A stretch of DNA of 64,000 nt. Source: Laccaria trichodermophora (lineage: Eukaryota > Basidiomycota > Agaricomycetes > Agaricales > Hydnangiaceae). The notes beneath the pieces are model-generated. The model was not told the origin of the DNA and searched no databases. It saw only the letters and a list, made by a program, of their open reading frames with translations. Position 1 is the stretch's first letter. Every line of letters starts with the position of its first letter. Shown piece after piece: positions 53,301-62,301 of this stretch. The position numbers and the translations under genes are program-made. The stretch covers positions 434,001 to 498,000 of the forward strand of contig JACTVC010000018.1 in NCBI GenBank assembly GCA_018417955.1, in the 5' to 3' direction.

Positions 53301-55465
53301 GGGACATACCAATTGCTGGGAGGAGGATTGCTCTGAGGAGGGTTACCTCTTCGACCGGGGTTATTGCCGTTACCGGATGAGGATGATCCTCCTGACGGGG
53401 GTCCTCCATTACCACGAGCAGGGGTTCTTCCTTGTTCTCGGTTGTTGTTGGTTTGTTCGACAGGCCTGGAGCTATTTTGATTATTTCTGTTACGGAAGAC
53501 ATAGCTAGTCCACGACTTAGGGCTTGGTATGCGCGTGCTCGACGCTGCAGGCACCCTTGCTTCGTTATTGTTGAGTCCTGAGTTTACCGTCTCAGGGCCG
53601 TTGTTGGTAGTGGTAGTCCTTTCTGAAGGAGCTCCTACGGCAGACACGCCTACTCTTCCTAATCCCGGTAGTCGTGACACAGGATGTTTTCTGGAAAGCA
53701 ACACCGAAATGGAGTTAGGGATGGGAGGCTCGGCTGCAAAACGGACACCTTGTCCTTCACTTGCAGCGGGATTTCGCGCAAGTGCAGGACTATTAGTAGG
53801 AGTGGTCGAGCTCCTAGAGGTAGCGGACTTAGCTCCATCGTTATTGCGTAGTACGCGCGACCGATGTACCGAGAATTCCTGGGGTTTGGGTTGATCCTTA
53901 TAAGCTCTGTCGCGCAAATACGCAGCGATTTCAATCAAGTCTTCTGGCATTCGATTGAAGTAGTCAGGCCTGGCTAACAGTTTTCCTACTTCCTTCCTAG
54001 CCGATCCAGTACCGTAGAGAGATCGTAAAGACGATCTGGAAGACTCGTATGAGCTGATAGACATTTTATCGGTCTCCGCTCCATACATTCGCGTGAGGGC
54101 GTTGATTTCCCGAATGAGATGCTTGGATGCCACGGTCGTACGGTATTGTAATACTCGATAAGTAGCCAGAATTTCCGTACGACTTGCATGACGAGCTAAT
54201 AGTCGAAGGAAGGAGAATCCTTGGTCGAGTACGAATCGATCTCGTTCCTGTTTATTGAAGAACTCGGCTAGTACTTGTAGGATTTGATCCACCGTTACTA
54301 CTACTTGGGCTACTTGTAGCAGTCGAGTTCGTTGGACCCCGTAGTAGACTCCTTGTCCCGTATAGCGTACCAAGTCATCCCTGGAGGGCTCATACGCAGC
54401 GAAGTCTTTTATCGCTGAGCCTATAAATTCCCATCGACAGTCCCGAGGTGTTTTATACACCATTTCGATGGCGCATCTTAAACGGTCGCATTCGGCCCTT
54501 TCTCGACCAGGTATTACGCCGTCGATAGCTCCTAGGGGCACTAGGACGTCTTCGTCCACAGCGGGGTTGAAGGTTCCGAACATTCGATTAGCAGATTCGG
54601 AGATGGGTTCCACCCAAATGGGTATACCCTGTACTTCCTCGATATCATAGAAGACTGAATGGAATGGAGAGGAATCTACGAATCCTTCCGATGTTTTCCT
54701 ATGAGGCTCATCATGTTCTTGATAGCTCTCATGATCATGATGATCTTCGTTACCGTCCTGATTCGTAGACGACGTCCTGGTCTCGTCATCAGCATTCGTT
54801 GAGGGCGCAAGGTTTGAAGGAGCTGCGTGTTGAGACGCGCTACTGTAGGTAGGTTTGCCCTTCGCTTTATTGGTGTTAGTAGGTCTGGAGTTGCTCGCGC
54901 TCCGAGGAGCAGCGGGTGACTTCGTCGCGCTCCTAGAAGGCGCGGGCATTCGACTCGCGCTTGTAGAAGCAGCGGGGTTCGAGGGGTTTTCGGAATGAGG
55001 TCCTATGAGCACAGGTCCTGTATTAGGTAGCGGGTTGCTATTCGTAGAGGGAACGGCGTCGGGGTCAAGTTCTTCCGTCATAGCTACTCCCTTTCCTTTC
55101 TTTTTCGTCGTCAACGGGGTTACTATTTCACGGCTGGCAGAGTTGTTCGTATTGCGCGCTTTAGCTCTAGAGCTTTCGTCTCCAGCAGCGGGGGCCAGCG
55201 AGCTCATTGGAGAGAGAGGTAAGGAGGTTTGCTGGCAGCCGCCTGGTTTAAATGGAGGCGGCTGATGGTCAGGGCGTAGGCACTGTGGGTGCCCTTCAGG
55301 GTTCCTGGTTGCCAGGGTCGTTCTAGTAGGGAAAATCATGCAGACGAGGTCTCCATTCTCAAGGTTGTTCGCGCGTCTGCAGCGGGCATAGCTCATTTGG
55401 TTTGGGAGAGGGTTGAGGTAGTCGTAGTCTAGTGAATTTAAAACGATCTGAGTGGTCGAAGACAA
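47309..55465 (-). CDS. Gag-Pol polyprotein of the chromovirus, about 2,700 residues
   Basis: One uninterrupted frame. The first true ATG is at 55396, giving about 2,695 residues. In order (approximate residues): long disordered Ser/Asn/Gly-rich N-terminus with a G-rich run (to 740); capsid-like part (740-960); zinc knuckle CYICTSPKHFHRDC (about 1050); aspartic protease LDSGADITLIS (about 1240); reverse transcriptase with YIDDIVVY (about 1755); RNase H LYTDASD (about 1900); integrase with the HHCC finger (about 2275-2325) and the acidic triad in SMDMITGLP, ISDRDRRW and HHPQTDGQTEIL; and a C-terminal chromodomain FLVRWKGYGPADDSWV. All catalytic motifs are intact. Gag and Pol are fused without a frameshift. 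Confidence 0.95.
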   Translation of the reverse strand: MSSTTQIVLNSLDYDYLNPLPNQMSYARCRRANNLENGDLVCMIFPTRTTLATRNPEGHPQCLRPDHQPPPFKPGGCQQTSLPLSPMSSLAPAAGDESSRAKARNTNNSASREIVTPLTTKKKGKGVAMTEELDPDAVPSTNSNPLPNTGPVLIGPHSENPSNPAASTSASRMPAPSRSATKSPAAPRSASNSRPTNTNKAKGKPTYSSASQHAAPSNLAPSTNADDETRTSSTNQDGNEDHHDHESYQEHDEPHRKTSEGFVDSSPFHSVFYDIEEVQGIPIWVEPISESANRMFGTFNPAVDEDVLVPLGAIDGVIPGRERAECDRLRCAIEMVYKTPRDCRWEFIGSAIKDFAAYEPSRDDLVRYTGQGVYYGVQRTRLLQVAQVVVTVDQILQVLAEFFNKQERDRFVLDQGFSFLRLLARHASRTEILATYRVLQYRTTVASKHLIREINALTRMYGAETDKMSISSYESSRSSLRSLYGTGSARKEVGKLLARPDYFNRMPEDLIEIAAYLRDRAYKDQPKPQEFSVHRSRVLRNNDGAKSATSRSSTTPTNSPALARNPAASEGQGVRFAAEPPIPNSISVLLSRKHPVSRLPGLGRVGVSAVGAPSERTTTTNNGPETVNSGLNNNEARVPAASSTRIPSPKSWTSYVFRNRNNQNSSRPVEQTNNNREQGRTPARGNGGPPSGGSSSSGNGNNPGRRGNPPQSNPPPSNWYVPPRGNGGGGGDEPGGGGGGGGGGNGNSNNPDPQDPNYPPWWRTPEEWQINRKLNANVLPEWDGAGETAIDYLSGMGFLAALSSKMKEGIAQLAPFKWTSYALSWWETLPTPDRTYFSSNWDNMMIGIQAHFLDEEWVRDRTFEFDEMTFRNKGHEQESPLEYIQRRIRHHHFLHPDEEDGPTAVARILRRQPVEWTHYLSETICPSILSVQSVAKRMRNSLLTSWQQAERNKKPAPYFRNHRSRAAHAAEMEPSSQGTQLESYSSDEEEDQERNANYASNNNRKPSPRTGGRKPTTTKTEFPHGKTVNGITFERDDTRISPRDPNGDCYICTSPKHFHRDCPHFGKWNALRSAHKIHVDWDPAEEEEADREYLVMLAESKITLPAYESENLLKSFATEIHSTQGQLRNSFAAEKRVKLAATKRDLKDKSELRAEVALHKVYSVHRNTRKSKEYRRGKNKECDPTPETVKPAKTKKTERIYEPSRVFPAVKGRSLPEGMGSLGTKALHMRAKVGNLESDPIRARLDSGADITLISEEFWKTMTDSPRLREGMRMKLYHLTGGAKVLGYIKTELYVLARDESIVSFELEAYVVRNMNVPILLGEDFQTTYELSVTRYASGHCEVAVGQSGRVISAASSQNVDLGFEIRAAFSTQSFIRRKAVARAKRKNSATGLMEVLAVEDTLIQANSVRNVAVQSSFEGREDWIVEKVIIGTDDQNIMAAPTTWINASCPFIPIANPSPHPRYVRAGEVVGYLHDPEVMLDKPKDEEHLTRMTASAEALKTTIMGTLRAQDLASASNPEADSPGHDDRFEEDEPWGPKTTAVPEDPVSGDVDKLVNLGPDIPEEYRDRLTEVLRRNAAAFGVDGRLGRIKARVKIPLQPDTHPISEPMYGASPAKREVIDHQLKAWFEAGVIEPSVSPWGFPAVVVYRNGKPRLVIDYRKLNAKTIPDEFPIPRQSEIIQALSGAQVLSSFDALAGFTQLEMAEDDKEKTAFRCHLGLWQFKRMPFGLRNGPSIFQRLMQEVLAPFLWLFALVYIDDIVVYSRNWEEHLEHLDRVLGAIAAAGITLSPAKCFVGYSSILLLGQKVSRLGLSTHKEKVQAIMELARPTSVSDLQKFLGMVVYFSSYIPFYSMIAAPLFNLLKKGARWQWRAEQEVAYQQAKEALANAPVLGHPIANHAYRLYTDASDVALGASLQQVQVIQVKDLKGTPCYDRLEAAWEAGKEVPSFVARLHKEQHEVEQPDMWGATLDETVIHVERVIAYWSRTFKSAERNYSATEREALAAKEALVKFQPFIEGESITLITDHAALVWARVYENANRRLAAWGAVFAAYPGLRIVHRAGRIHSNVDPLSRLIRIPPHDSPVSDDLISIEQDAVKRNIAQKAEDRIFKAAAPKAAFCVMTWDDVIERTAIPVRTRRQLAADSAREDFEEIRKEPVASTPIATEDTTELDEQGEVLPFAKAEPWTYPVGVKPSELTPEEDWSKRTHLLVSIDPTICKEFAEGYESDKFFAPRYIEVQPNDKTIISASHFQRGRDNLLYFIDAGSKTRLCVPKSKINYILRWIHESPYESAHAGPRRFIARLQELFFWPSMNKDAEAYAISCDVCQKIKVDHRAKMGALRPAHIPLRPFSTVSMDMITGLPASGDLGYTAILVIVDKLTKYAIIIPTHSTLTQEGFAKLFVEKVVNVYGLPEVIISDRDRRWATIFWRSVVANYGSVMALSSAHHPQTDGQTEILNATIEQMLRAYVSSDRENWSSWLSVLAYSYNSSVHSSTKYSPNFLLMGYNPRTSAGAIVPEVDPSLRPFLPSQSAEDFVETLEVHRSAAKDAIALAQDRQAKAYDKKRRPIQEMKEGDYALVNPHSLELVDVEGTGKKLVQRMIGPFEVVEKINPQVYRLRLPDTYSMHPVFNIDHLKKYIPSPPEFGERTILPSTRDLRASEEYEVEAILGHRKVGKKKANRRMFLVRWKGYGPADDSWVTEYDLRNSALLKRNYLETKGLPI

Positions 55466-55814
55466 GATGTCGCCATTCCGTCGTACGGAGTCGTCCTTTT
55501 TGGAAGCAGCGAGCGATCACGCTATCGTAGGTTTGGAAACGGAGAGAGCAATGAGATGGTTTGGCGAATCGTCAAGACATAGAGTTGTCGAAGACGAAGT
55601 ATCGTCGTCAGGCCGGGAGGAGCTGTCACTCTCGAGAGCAGCGGAATTTCGCGCTAACGAGGTGACGGGTATGGTCAATCCGGCTGAGTCGACGACAGAC
55701 TCGTCTTCGTCTGGTCGGGGTTTTACGGGTGTAGTTGAAAGTCTGGGAATCGTCGTGAGTCGACGGATTTCAGCGATGAGACTTACCCTTGGTCGTCTCT
55801 TCGTACTCCTGCAC

Positions 55815-55856
55815 TCAAGGACTTCATCTCGATGAAGTCCGCGGTGCCCCCACCAT
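55815..55856 (-). promoter_or_regulatory. Chromovirus primer-binding site and 9-bp hairpin
   Basis: Read on the minus strand, TGGTGGGGGCACCGCGGA follows the 5' LTR after one base. It is followed by a perfect hairpin with arms GGACTTCAT and ATGAAGTCC around CGAG. The small LTR element at 4.4-8.3 kb has the same arrangement. Confidence 0.6.
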
Positions 55857-56231
55857 TGTGAAACCGCGGTGTCGTTCAGGACTTCTTGAGGAGTCCGTGA
55901 GAGTACGGAGCAGGAGGCGGAGTTAGAAGGCTCGAATGGGAATAAAGATGGTGGCGTTGTTCCGCATGACGGAAGAGCGCTTAAGCTATCCTGTGACCCC
56001 GGATCGGGAGCGCTGTCACCCGACGCCGGGCTCTGGTATCCCGGAGGGGAGGCATAAGGCTGCCTAGCCGTTATCCATAACCGTGACCCAATCCACATAT
56101 TATATAGATGTAGTGGCAAAAAGGTAAGGTGCTACAACGTGTACGCGACATTATATAATATGTAACAAACAAAAGTAAATACGATGCTTCAATTAACATG
56201 CAAGAGGTGAGGGTACCCGTACGCCGTTACA
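55857..56231 (-). repeat. 5' LTR of the chromovirus, 375 bp
   Basis: Identical by eye to 43239-43613, with the PBS on its inner side. Confidence 0.92.
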
Positions 56232-56344
56232 AGAATGGCTGAGGCTCCAGCCAACTAGTTTCCATCGGAATTCCATGGAATTCCGACATTCCACTTGGAA
56301 TCCGCCGGATTCCGCTGGAACTCATGGGGGATGGTAAAGACCTC

Positions 56345-56800
56345 AGTTATTCACCCATCAAATGTATCGGCAGTTCCATGTTTGATATCTGTTTTATATT
56401 GCATATGAAGATGACATGGAGACAATCCTCACCACTGCCATGGACTATAATGAGGAGTTGGGTGGAGGAGTAGACTATTGGAAGATAAAAGCCAGTGATT
56501 GGAAAGAGAAGGGCATTAGCCAGGAAAGCTGGAGAGCTCACATGGGAAGTCATTATGCCCCTCATGGGGAGGATGCACCTAAAGTGAAAACGGGTTCCAG
56601 AGGCAGAGCGACCTTTGCTTTACCTCAGAATGATTATGGGGAACCCATACTACCTGATCCCTCCAAAATGCCAGAGGACATGGAGGCGGCGGCGCACCGC
56701 CTGCACAAGCAGAAGTTGGTTAGAGCCTTCATTTCACAACATTACAGTGAGTCCTTGAAAAATATCCTCATGACTGTAACACAGACTCACTGTGCATGAA
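56345..56800 (+). pseudogene. Unknown gene, segment 3 of 3 (3' part)
   Basis: Joins segment 2 across the duplicate AGTTATTC in frame (KLFTHQMYRQFHV). After a probable intron it reads METILTTAMDYNEELGGGVD to ALPQNDYGEPILPDPSKMPE and MEAAAHRLHKQKLVRAFISQ. Similar tail sequences are common in large unnamed gene families of mushroom-forming fungi. The end is uncertain, and 56800-57080 has only weak coding character. Confidence 0.5.
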
Positions 56801-57082
56801 CAGCCCTGGCGTCAGGATCCAGTAGTGCAGTTCCTTGGTTTATTCTGGCAAACAAACTAGACATGTGTGTCAGAGAAGAATACATTCCAGCCTCAGTCCA
56901 AACGAAATTTTGTAATCCCTCGTGAATGACTTTGGAAGTTTTGGACACACTCCTTTCCCTTTGGTATCAAAGACAGGAAGATCCTGACATTGCGACGACT
57001 TTCCAGTTTGACTGATATCCCGACAAGGAGGGGGCTACACACACCACTAGCCCCCAAAAACGTCTCCACACTAGGACCCAGG

Positions 57083-58200
57083 CGAGGTCTTTACACTCCC
57101 TGAGTTCTTCCATATGGATTCCACCATCCATTCCATGGATTCCACATGGAAGATTTTTAGCTGAGTCCCCTTCTATTTTCTCATTCCATAGTCACTATGG
57201 ATTCCATATGGAATATACATGGAATGGTATATTCCACATGGATTCCATGGACTATTCCAGGTGGATTCCAATGGATTCCAATGGAATTGATTGGATAGTC
57301 CGAGATTTTGATATTTCATGGGAAAAAAACAAACATCGGCAAATGCCGACAATCAATTTGGATGTTATCAACAACAAACACAACCCATTCCTCAACCACC
57401 ACCACCACCACCACCACCATCCACAACGCTGCCCACCACCTCCGCACCACCACTGTCACCTGTGACTACACCCCACCACCCTTGCCAATGACCCATGACC
57501 ACCCTGGCACACCCCGCTACATACCAAGAACAGCACAGCAATGCCACATCACCAAAAAACGAGCACTGACACACAAGAACAAGACAACACGATGACGGGG
57601 CACCAAGCAGGGCCACATCACGGTCAGTGACATGACACGACAATGACACACAACGACATGAAACGATGATGCAACACAACGACATGACACAATGACACAA
57701 CACAATGACAAACGACGATGCAAAATGACAGCATGAAACGACAACACAACACAACAACATGACACGACAACACATGACGACGCAACACGACAACAAATGA
57801 CGATGTGAAACGACGATGTGACACAATGACCGCGACACAGGCCACGTCACCACGAGCAAGAACCACTGCCCACGAAGACGAGCACCCACACATGTGAATG
57901 AGCGCCGATGGACAACGTCGCGGATGGAGGGCCACGTCACCGACCGCCCACAAACAAGGGTCTTGAGCTCAGGTGAGTGAGCTCCATGTCCCTCATCCCT
58001 CTGCCTCCCCCCCCTTGCACTCTCACCCCTCCCCCCTCCATCACTCCCTTCCTCCTCCATCACTCCCTTCCCCCTTTCATCACTGCCCTCTCCATCCCCC
58101 CCCTCTATAACACTTCACCACTCCCTCCCCCTCCCTTTAGTATTGAATGTAGTATTATATTATGTAATATGATATTATGTAGTTATATTCAATACATTTA
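57083..58200 (-). mobile_element. Degenerate relative of the GGAATTCC elements
   Basis: GAGGTCTTTACACTCCCTGAGTTC (from 57083) resembles the end of elements 1-3 read in reverse. It is followed by TGGATTCC/CCATGGATTCC words to about 57295, a CAC run, a tract of CGACATGACACAATGACA words (57600-57850), a pyrimidine tract (57985-58135) and an AT-rich spacer. This is the same order as the others on the opposite strand. The far terminal zone is missing and no target duplication was found. Confidence 0.55.
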
Positions 58201-58394
58201 ATTATCTTTATTCAGTAAGAATGGTCAGATTAAATCAGCTACACCTTTTAAGTTTGAACTTATGATAAATTCCCCTGAAAATTGGGATAATTCTATGCAG
58301 GAACCTCTTCACACATGAACCCCCTTGTCTTCTATGTAAGAACCCGGTTCATACGGCCGGAGCAGTTGGCACATTTACGTATTACATAGTTATC

Positions 58395-59345
58395 TAATCT
58401 AGAATTGGCATGTCGAGCCAATGGCAATGACCATGTACTTAGATGTTATCCCATGCGACATTTTGCTTGCCACAAGATACTGGAAGAGGGGTTGAAATGG
58501 TGGGAAGGTGTAGTAGAAGACGAACGAACTTTGGTGGCACCGGCTTTTTGACCAATGACAAGACGTACATAGATGATACATCGTGTCAGTGAAACCAGAA
58601 TGAAAACGAATGTGAATGCTGATGGGGACACCACGATCTCCCTCTTTGTGGGTGTACCCGACAACATGTGATTGGAGAGACGATAGGATTGGACGGGCAT
58701 GCAAGAGCGAGACGATGGGCAGAGTGCAACAAGACCATACATGTGGGATGGTCCAGATAGCCTACGAGGAATGGGTATTCCACCTGCTACACAGGTAAAA
58801 GGGCCTTTACCTGGGCCTCCAAGGATCTATGCCGACTTTATGGACAAAACACTCCTTGTACACATGCCAGAAATGATACCAATGATGAAGCTGAGATTGT
58901 CACCGACGAGGATGACGATGATGATGATGGGTTCAATGACACTTCGGAGGTTATTGATTTGGTTGATGATGAGGATAGGGATGGCGATGAAGAGGTTATG
59001 GCTAGGTTGAGGGAGACAAGGGATGAAGCACGTGTTGGTGGGAGGGTTTGGGGAAAGTTGGGGCAAGGATTGGGAGGTAATGATTATGCAGCAGGTGGAG
59101 GGAGCCGTGCACGAGCTGGAGGGTGCCATGCAGTAGGAGGGGCCAGCCATGCAGCAGGCAGAGGCAGTTGTGCAGGAGCTGAAAGGCATCAGCAAGTCTG
59201 CCACACTTCAGTTGAGTATGTATTCTTTGAGTGCATGGTTCTACTCACTGGATATCACGAATCCTTGCCAAGTCTAATGGACTGTGACTCAAATGAAGCA
59301 CCGACGGGGTCATTGCAACGCAAATCACAATGTGATGCTTGTTGA
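58395..59345 (+). pseudogene. Possible decayed coding region
   Basis: Short open blocks, one strongly acidic (DEDDDDDGFNDTSEVIDLVD, about 58900-58960) and one Gly/Ala-rich (59040-59200), with frame changes between them. I do not recognise the protein. The block could be a broken host gene or an old transposon protein. Confidence 0.25.
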
Positions 59346-59680
59346 ACTAGAAAACTTGTAAGAAACCAGCTAAGCTGTGAGAAGAAGGTCGCTCACAGAT
59401 ACCAACCTATCCTTTGAGGATGGTGGCAAGTTGCATAGCAAGGGCCTTATTAACGACGCCTGCAACATTGCGCTGGTGCCATCACGTTGAAAGGGAACTG
59501 AGTCTGACAGGCGGCAGCACCGAAACTGACCAAAAAAGGAGGAACCCTCAAAACTTTGATAAATCTTTGTTAGCATCAACCCTGGTTCATGGCATGAGGG
59601 GGGTTCTTGAATAGAATTATCCTGAAAATTGTATGCAATGTAGTTTAAAAAAGCATGGATTCCATTGGAAAACTATCCCT

Positions 59681-59903
59681 TGAGAAGAGGGATAGAAAAC
59701 ACTCAGAGACTTAGGAATACTCACAGAAGTTAACCAGGTGTATGATTCTGAGAGTATCTAAGAGAGGGGAATACAGAATAAGGGGAGGAATAAGGAGGAG
59801 ATGGTGGTTCGTTAGCAAGAGAGGTTGCATGTGAGGAGATAGATGTAATGTAATGTAAAGCTGTTGCCAAACAGTCATCATCAGTAGTAATCATGGGATT
59901 ACA
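59681..59903 (-). repeat. Candidate 3' LTR of the second gypsy element
   Basis: On the minus strand a purine-rich AAAGCGGGGAAGAG leads into TGTAATCCCATGATTAC, a typical polypurine tract to LTR border at 59903. The outer edge near 59681 (TGAGAAGAGG on the plus strand) is a guess, since the partner LTR lies outside the window. Confidence 0.4.
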
Positions 59904-60053
59904 CTCTTCCCCGCTTTAAAAAAGAAAAAGGAAAAAGAAAAGGAAAGGAGCTTGTGTCGTTAGTAGAAAAGTAAGTAAATCTGAGCGCGGGTGTGTCAAA
60001 ACCCTGTGGGAAAAAGCTACCGCTGGCAAGGTCGAAAGGGAAAACTACCTAAA

Positions 60054-62301
60054 TTAAGGTGATGTACCCCGTGACGCTAGCCAGCAATCGAGCGCTTCAC
60101 AATCTTGAAGTTTGGAACCAGGAATCCACTGGTTGTGTTCTGTGCCGTAGCCTGACCAACAGACCAAGTACTGATAACCTCGTCCATGTCGGCGCGTGTC
60201 CAGAATCTTGTCAATAAAGTATTCTTCATTGCTGTCAGGATCGATTATAGGCAGTGGTTCTTCCATATGACGAGAGGGGAAAAGGGAGGTGTCTGATTCA
60301 ATATAAGGGAGGATTTGTGAGGTGTGGAAGACGGGGAAGATGTTGGGTGAGTTGGGGAGGTTGAGAGTGACTGTGGAATGTTCCTCGTCGATGCTAGTTA
60401 TCGTATATGGTCCGTTGTACTGGGGCATGAATTTCGCGACGCGTTTTTCACCCTTAGCCTTGTAGTCATTACGATGGTGCGATGTGGACAACCGCACCCA
60501 TGAACCTATTTTAAAAGGGAATTTTAGTGTGTGGTGTTTGTTTGACTGAATAGATTGTGAAATTTTAGCCTGTAACAAATTATCCTGTGCTTCAAAGATG
60601 TCTGCTTCCAGTTGACGCATTACATGCCAGGTGTCCACGTCAGAGACAGTTGTGCTAGATTTTGTGGGGGCGAGGGGGGGAATGACGCGAGGACTGTGTC
60701 CCATATGTAACTGGAAAGGCGTGAAACCGGTGGACTTGTTGATGGTATTCATAATGTCAAACCAGATTCAGGGAAGCGCGCAGACCCAGCCTAGTTGGTT
60801 GCGTTTGATGTGGAAATGGAGTGCTTGGTTCACGGTTTTGTTAGTGCGTTCGCTAGCCCCATCTGTCTCCGGATGATATGCTGTTGACATTTTGAGTTTA
60901 ACGCCCGTGAGGCGGTGAAGTGCTTTCCAGAACCTCAACATGAACAGTTTGTCTCTGTCAGATACAATGTCAGTCGGTAAACCATTCTCGCAGTACCACT
61001 CATTGAAAAATATCATAGCAAGTTGTTCTGCGGTGATGTCAGTATGCATGGGGATGATTCGCACATCGCTGCCGAGGTGGTCAGTGAAGGTAATGATACA
61101 GTTTTTTGTCTTGTCTTCTGGTAAAGGACCCATGAAATCGATGGCAACTGAGTCCGCACATTGGTCTGGGATTGGTAAGGGATGTAGTGGGCCCAAAGGT
61201 TTCATTGTTGTGCTTTTGTTTCATTGGCAATCAGGACACGATTTAACGTATCCTTGTTCGAGGTCACAGTGCATGTTTGGCCAATAGTAGGAGTCCCAAA
61301 GAGAGCTGTACGTTTTGTTGAAACTGAAATGGCCAAGGGTGTCATGTGCAAGCATGAACAGTGTTTTGCAGAGATTGGTAACACGCGGAATTATGAGGCA
61401 ATCCCCAATGTACCAGAGGTTGTCATGCAGTTGAAGGTTTGGAAGACTTAGTGCAGCGGAGGGTAGTGTTTTGCACCAGGGGTCGCTTTTGTAACCTTCA
61501 ATAACTTCCTGCAAAAACTCTTCATCAGCTGAGATTTTAAGCATAGCATTTACTGCAGACGGGGACATTGAAAAGGTCATTAGAGCGTTAGTCGCAGTTA
61601 AAGGTCCTGGTGTGTTGCATTCGAAAACACTTGCAATTATCCCATCAGTGTCGTCGTCTGGGCAAAAGTTGTAAGGATGTTTAGCAGACGATTCGGCTTT
61701 GGAGGAAGAGGTGGTGTATGGTAGACGTGATAACACATCAGCAATGGTGTTGTCTTCGCCTTTGATGTAAATAATCTTGGCATCGAATTGGGACATGAAT
61801 TCCATCCAGCGGGCTTGATGGCGTGAGAGATCTTTTTGTGTAACAAAGTTCTCCAATGTCTTATGATCAGTGTAGATGAAAAACGGACAGCCCAATAAAT
61901 CAACTTGCCATTTTTTCAATGCACGTATGATGGCCAGGAGTTCTTTTTCATGTACGGGGTAGTTTAGTTCTGCTCCCTTGAAAGTCATCGAGTCGAAAGC
62001 AACCGGGCATGCATTTTCCCATGTAGTCCCAAAGGAAAGAATGGCGCCTGAATGTTTGTCACTAGCATCCATTGTTACGAAGATTTTGTGATCCGGTAAT
62101 TTTGACAAGTCAATGGTTGTTAGGCATTCACGGCTTGTTACAATTGTTTTGATGACGATCTGTCCAGGGAGGAAAATTCTTTTTGGCGTCCTTCATGGTG
62201 AGTTCCGTTAGAACGCCAGTATGTTCTGCAAGAGATGGCAGGAAGGCAGCCAGATAGCGGACCAGACCTAAGAAAGTGCGAACTTCAGTGGCGGATTTTG
62301 G
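60054..62301 (-). pseudogene. Second Ty3/gypsy pol, decayed and interrupted
   Basis: Read from high to low coordinates: the end of RT (PKSATEVRTFLGLVRYLAAF, from 62300); RNase H (VTMDASDKHSGAILSF, YTDHKTLENFVTQ); integrase HHCC finger ending CPDCQ; integrase core (AIDFMGPL, IVSDRDKLF, YHPETDGASERTNK); and a chromodomain-like C-terminus (YQYLVCWSGYGTEHNQWIPG). It is a different lineage from the 13-kb chromovirus. In-frame TGA codons at 61221-61223 (after CPDCQ) and 60768-60770 (after CALP) stand where the family usually has Arg, and the RNase H start is shifted by a small deletion near 62130. Element 3 cuts it at 62302. Confidence 0.9.

Larger units (their letters stand above)
43239..56231 (-). 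mobile_element. Full-length Ty3/gypsy chromovirus, 12,993 bp
   Basis: Two 375-bp LTRs that look identical by eye (43239-43613 and 55857-56231) are flanked by the 5-bp target duplicate AGAAT (43234-43238 and 56232-56236). Read on the minus strand the LTR starts TGTAACGGCG and ends GGTTTCACA. The PBS is TGGTGGGGGCACCGCGGA, the polypurine tract ends GGGGGGGCTT, and two long ORFs lie between. It inserted into the right terminal zone of GGAATTCC element 2: the flanks join as ACCAGAATGGCTGAGGC, matching ACCAAAATGGCTGAGGC in element 1. Recent and probably autonomous. Confidence 0.93.
41375..56344 (+). mobile_element. GGAATTCC element 2, hosting the chromovirus
   Basis: Starts CAGTACTTTACCC and ends GGTAAAGACCTC, with the perfect 8-bp target duplication AGTTATTC (41367-41374 and 56345-56352). 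Without the nested 12,993-bp retrotransposon and its duplicated AGAAT it would be 1,972 bp long. Order is terminal GGAATTCC zone, AT-rich spacer, all-purine tract (41790-42295), CGTCGTCCGTTGACG tract (42300-42740), GGTTGTG run, tRNA-like module (42930-43000), AT-rich spacer, terminal GGAATTCC zone split by the insertion at 43239. No transposase. Confidence 0.85.

Noticed and set aside
54330..54360. A further hairpin motif (TAGACTCCTTGTCCCG) in the chromovirus
   Set aside because: Single partial match within coding sequence, without the GAC/GTC inner stem arms or neighbours at 35-bp spacing.
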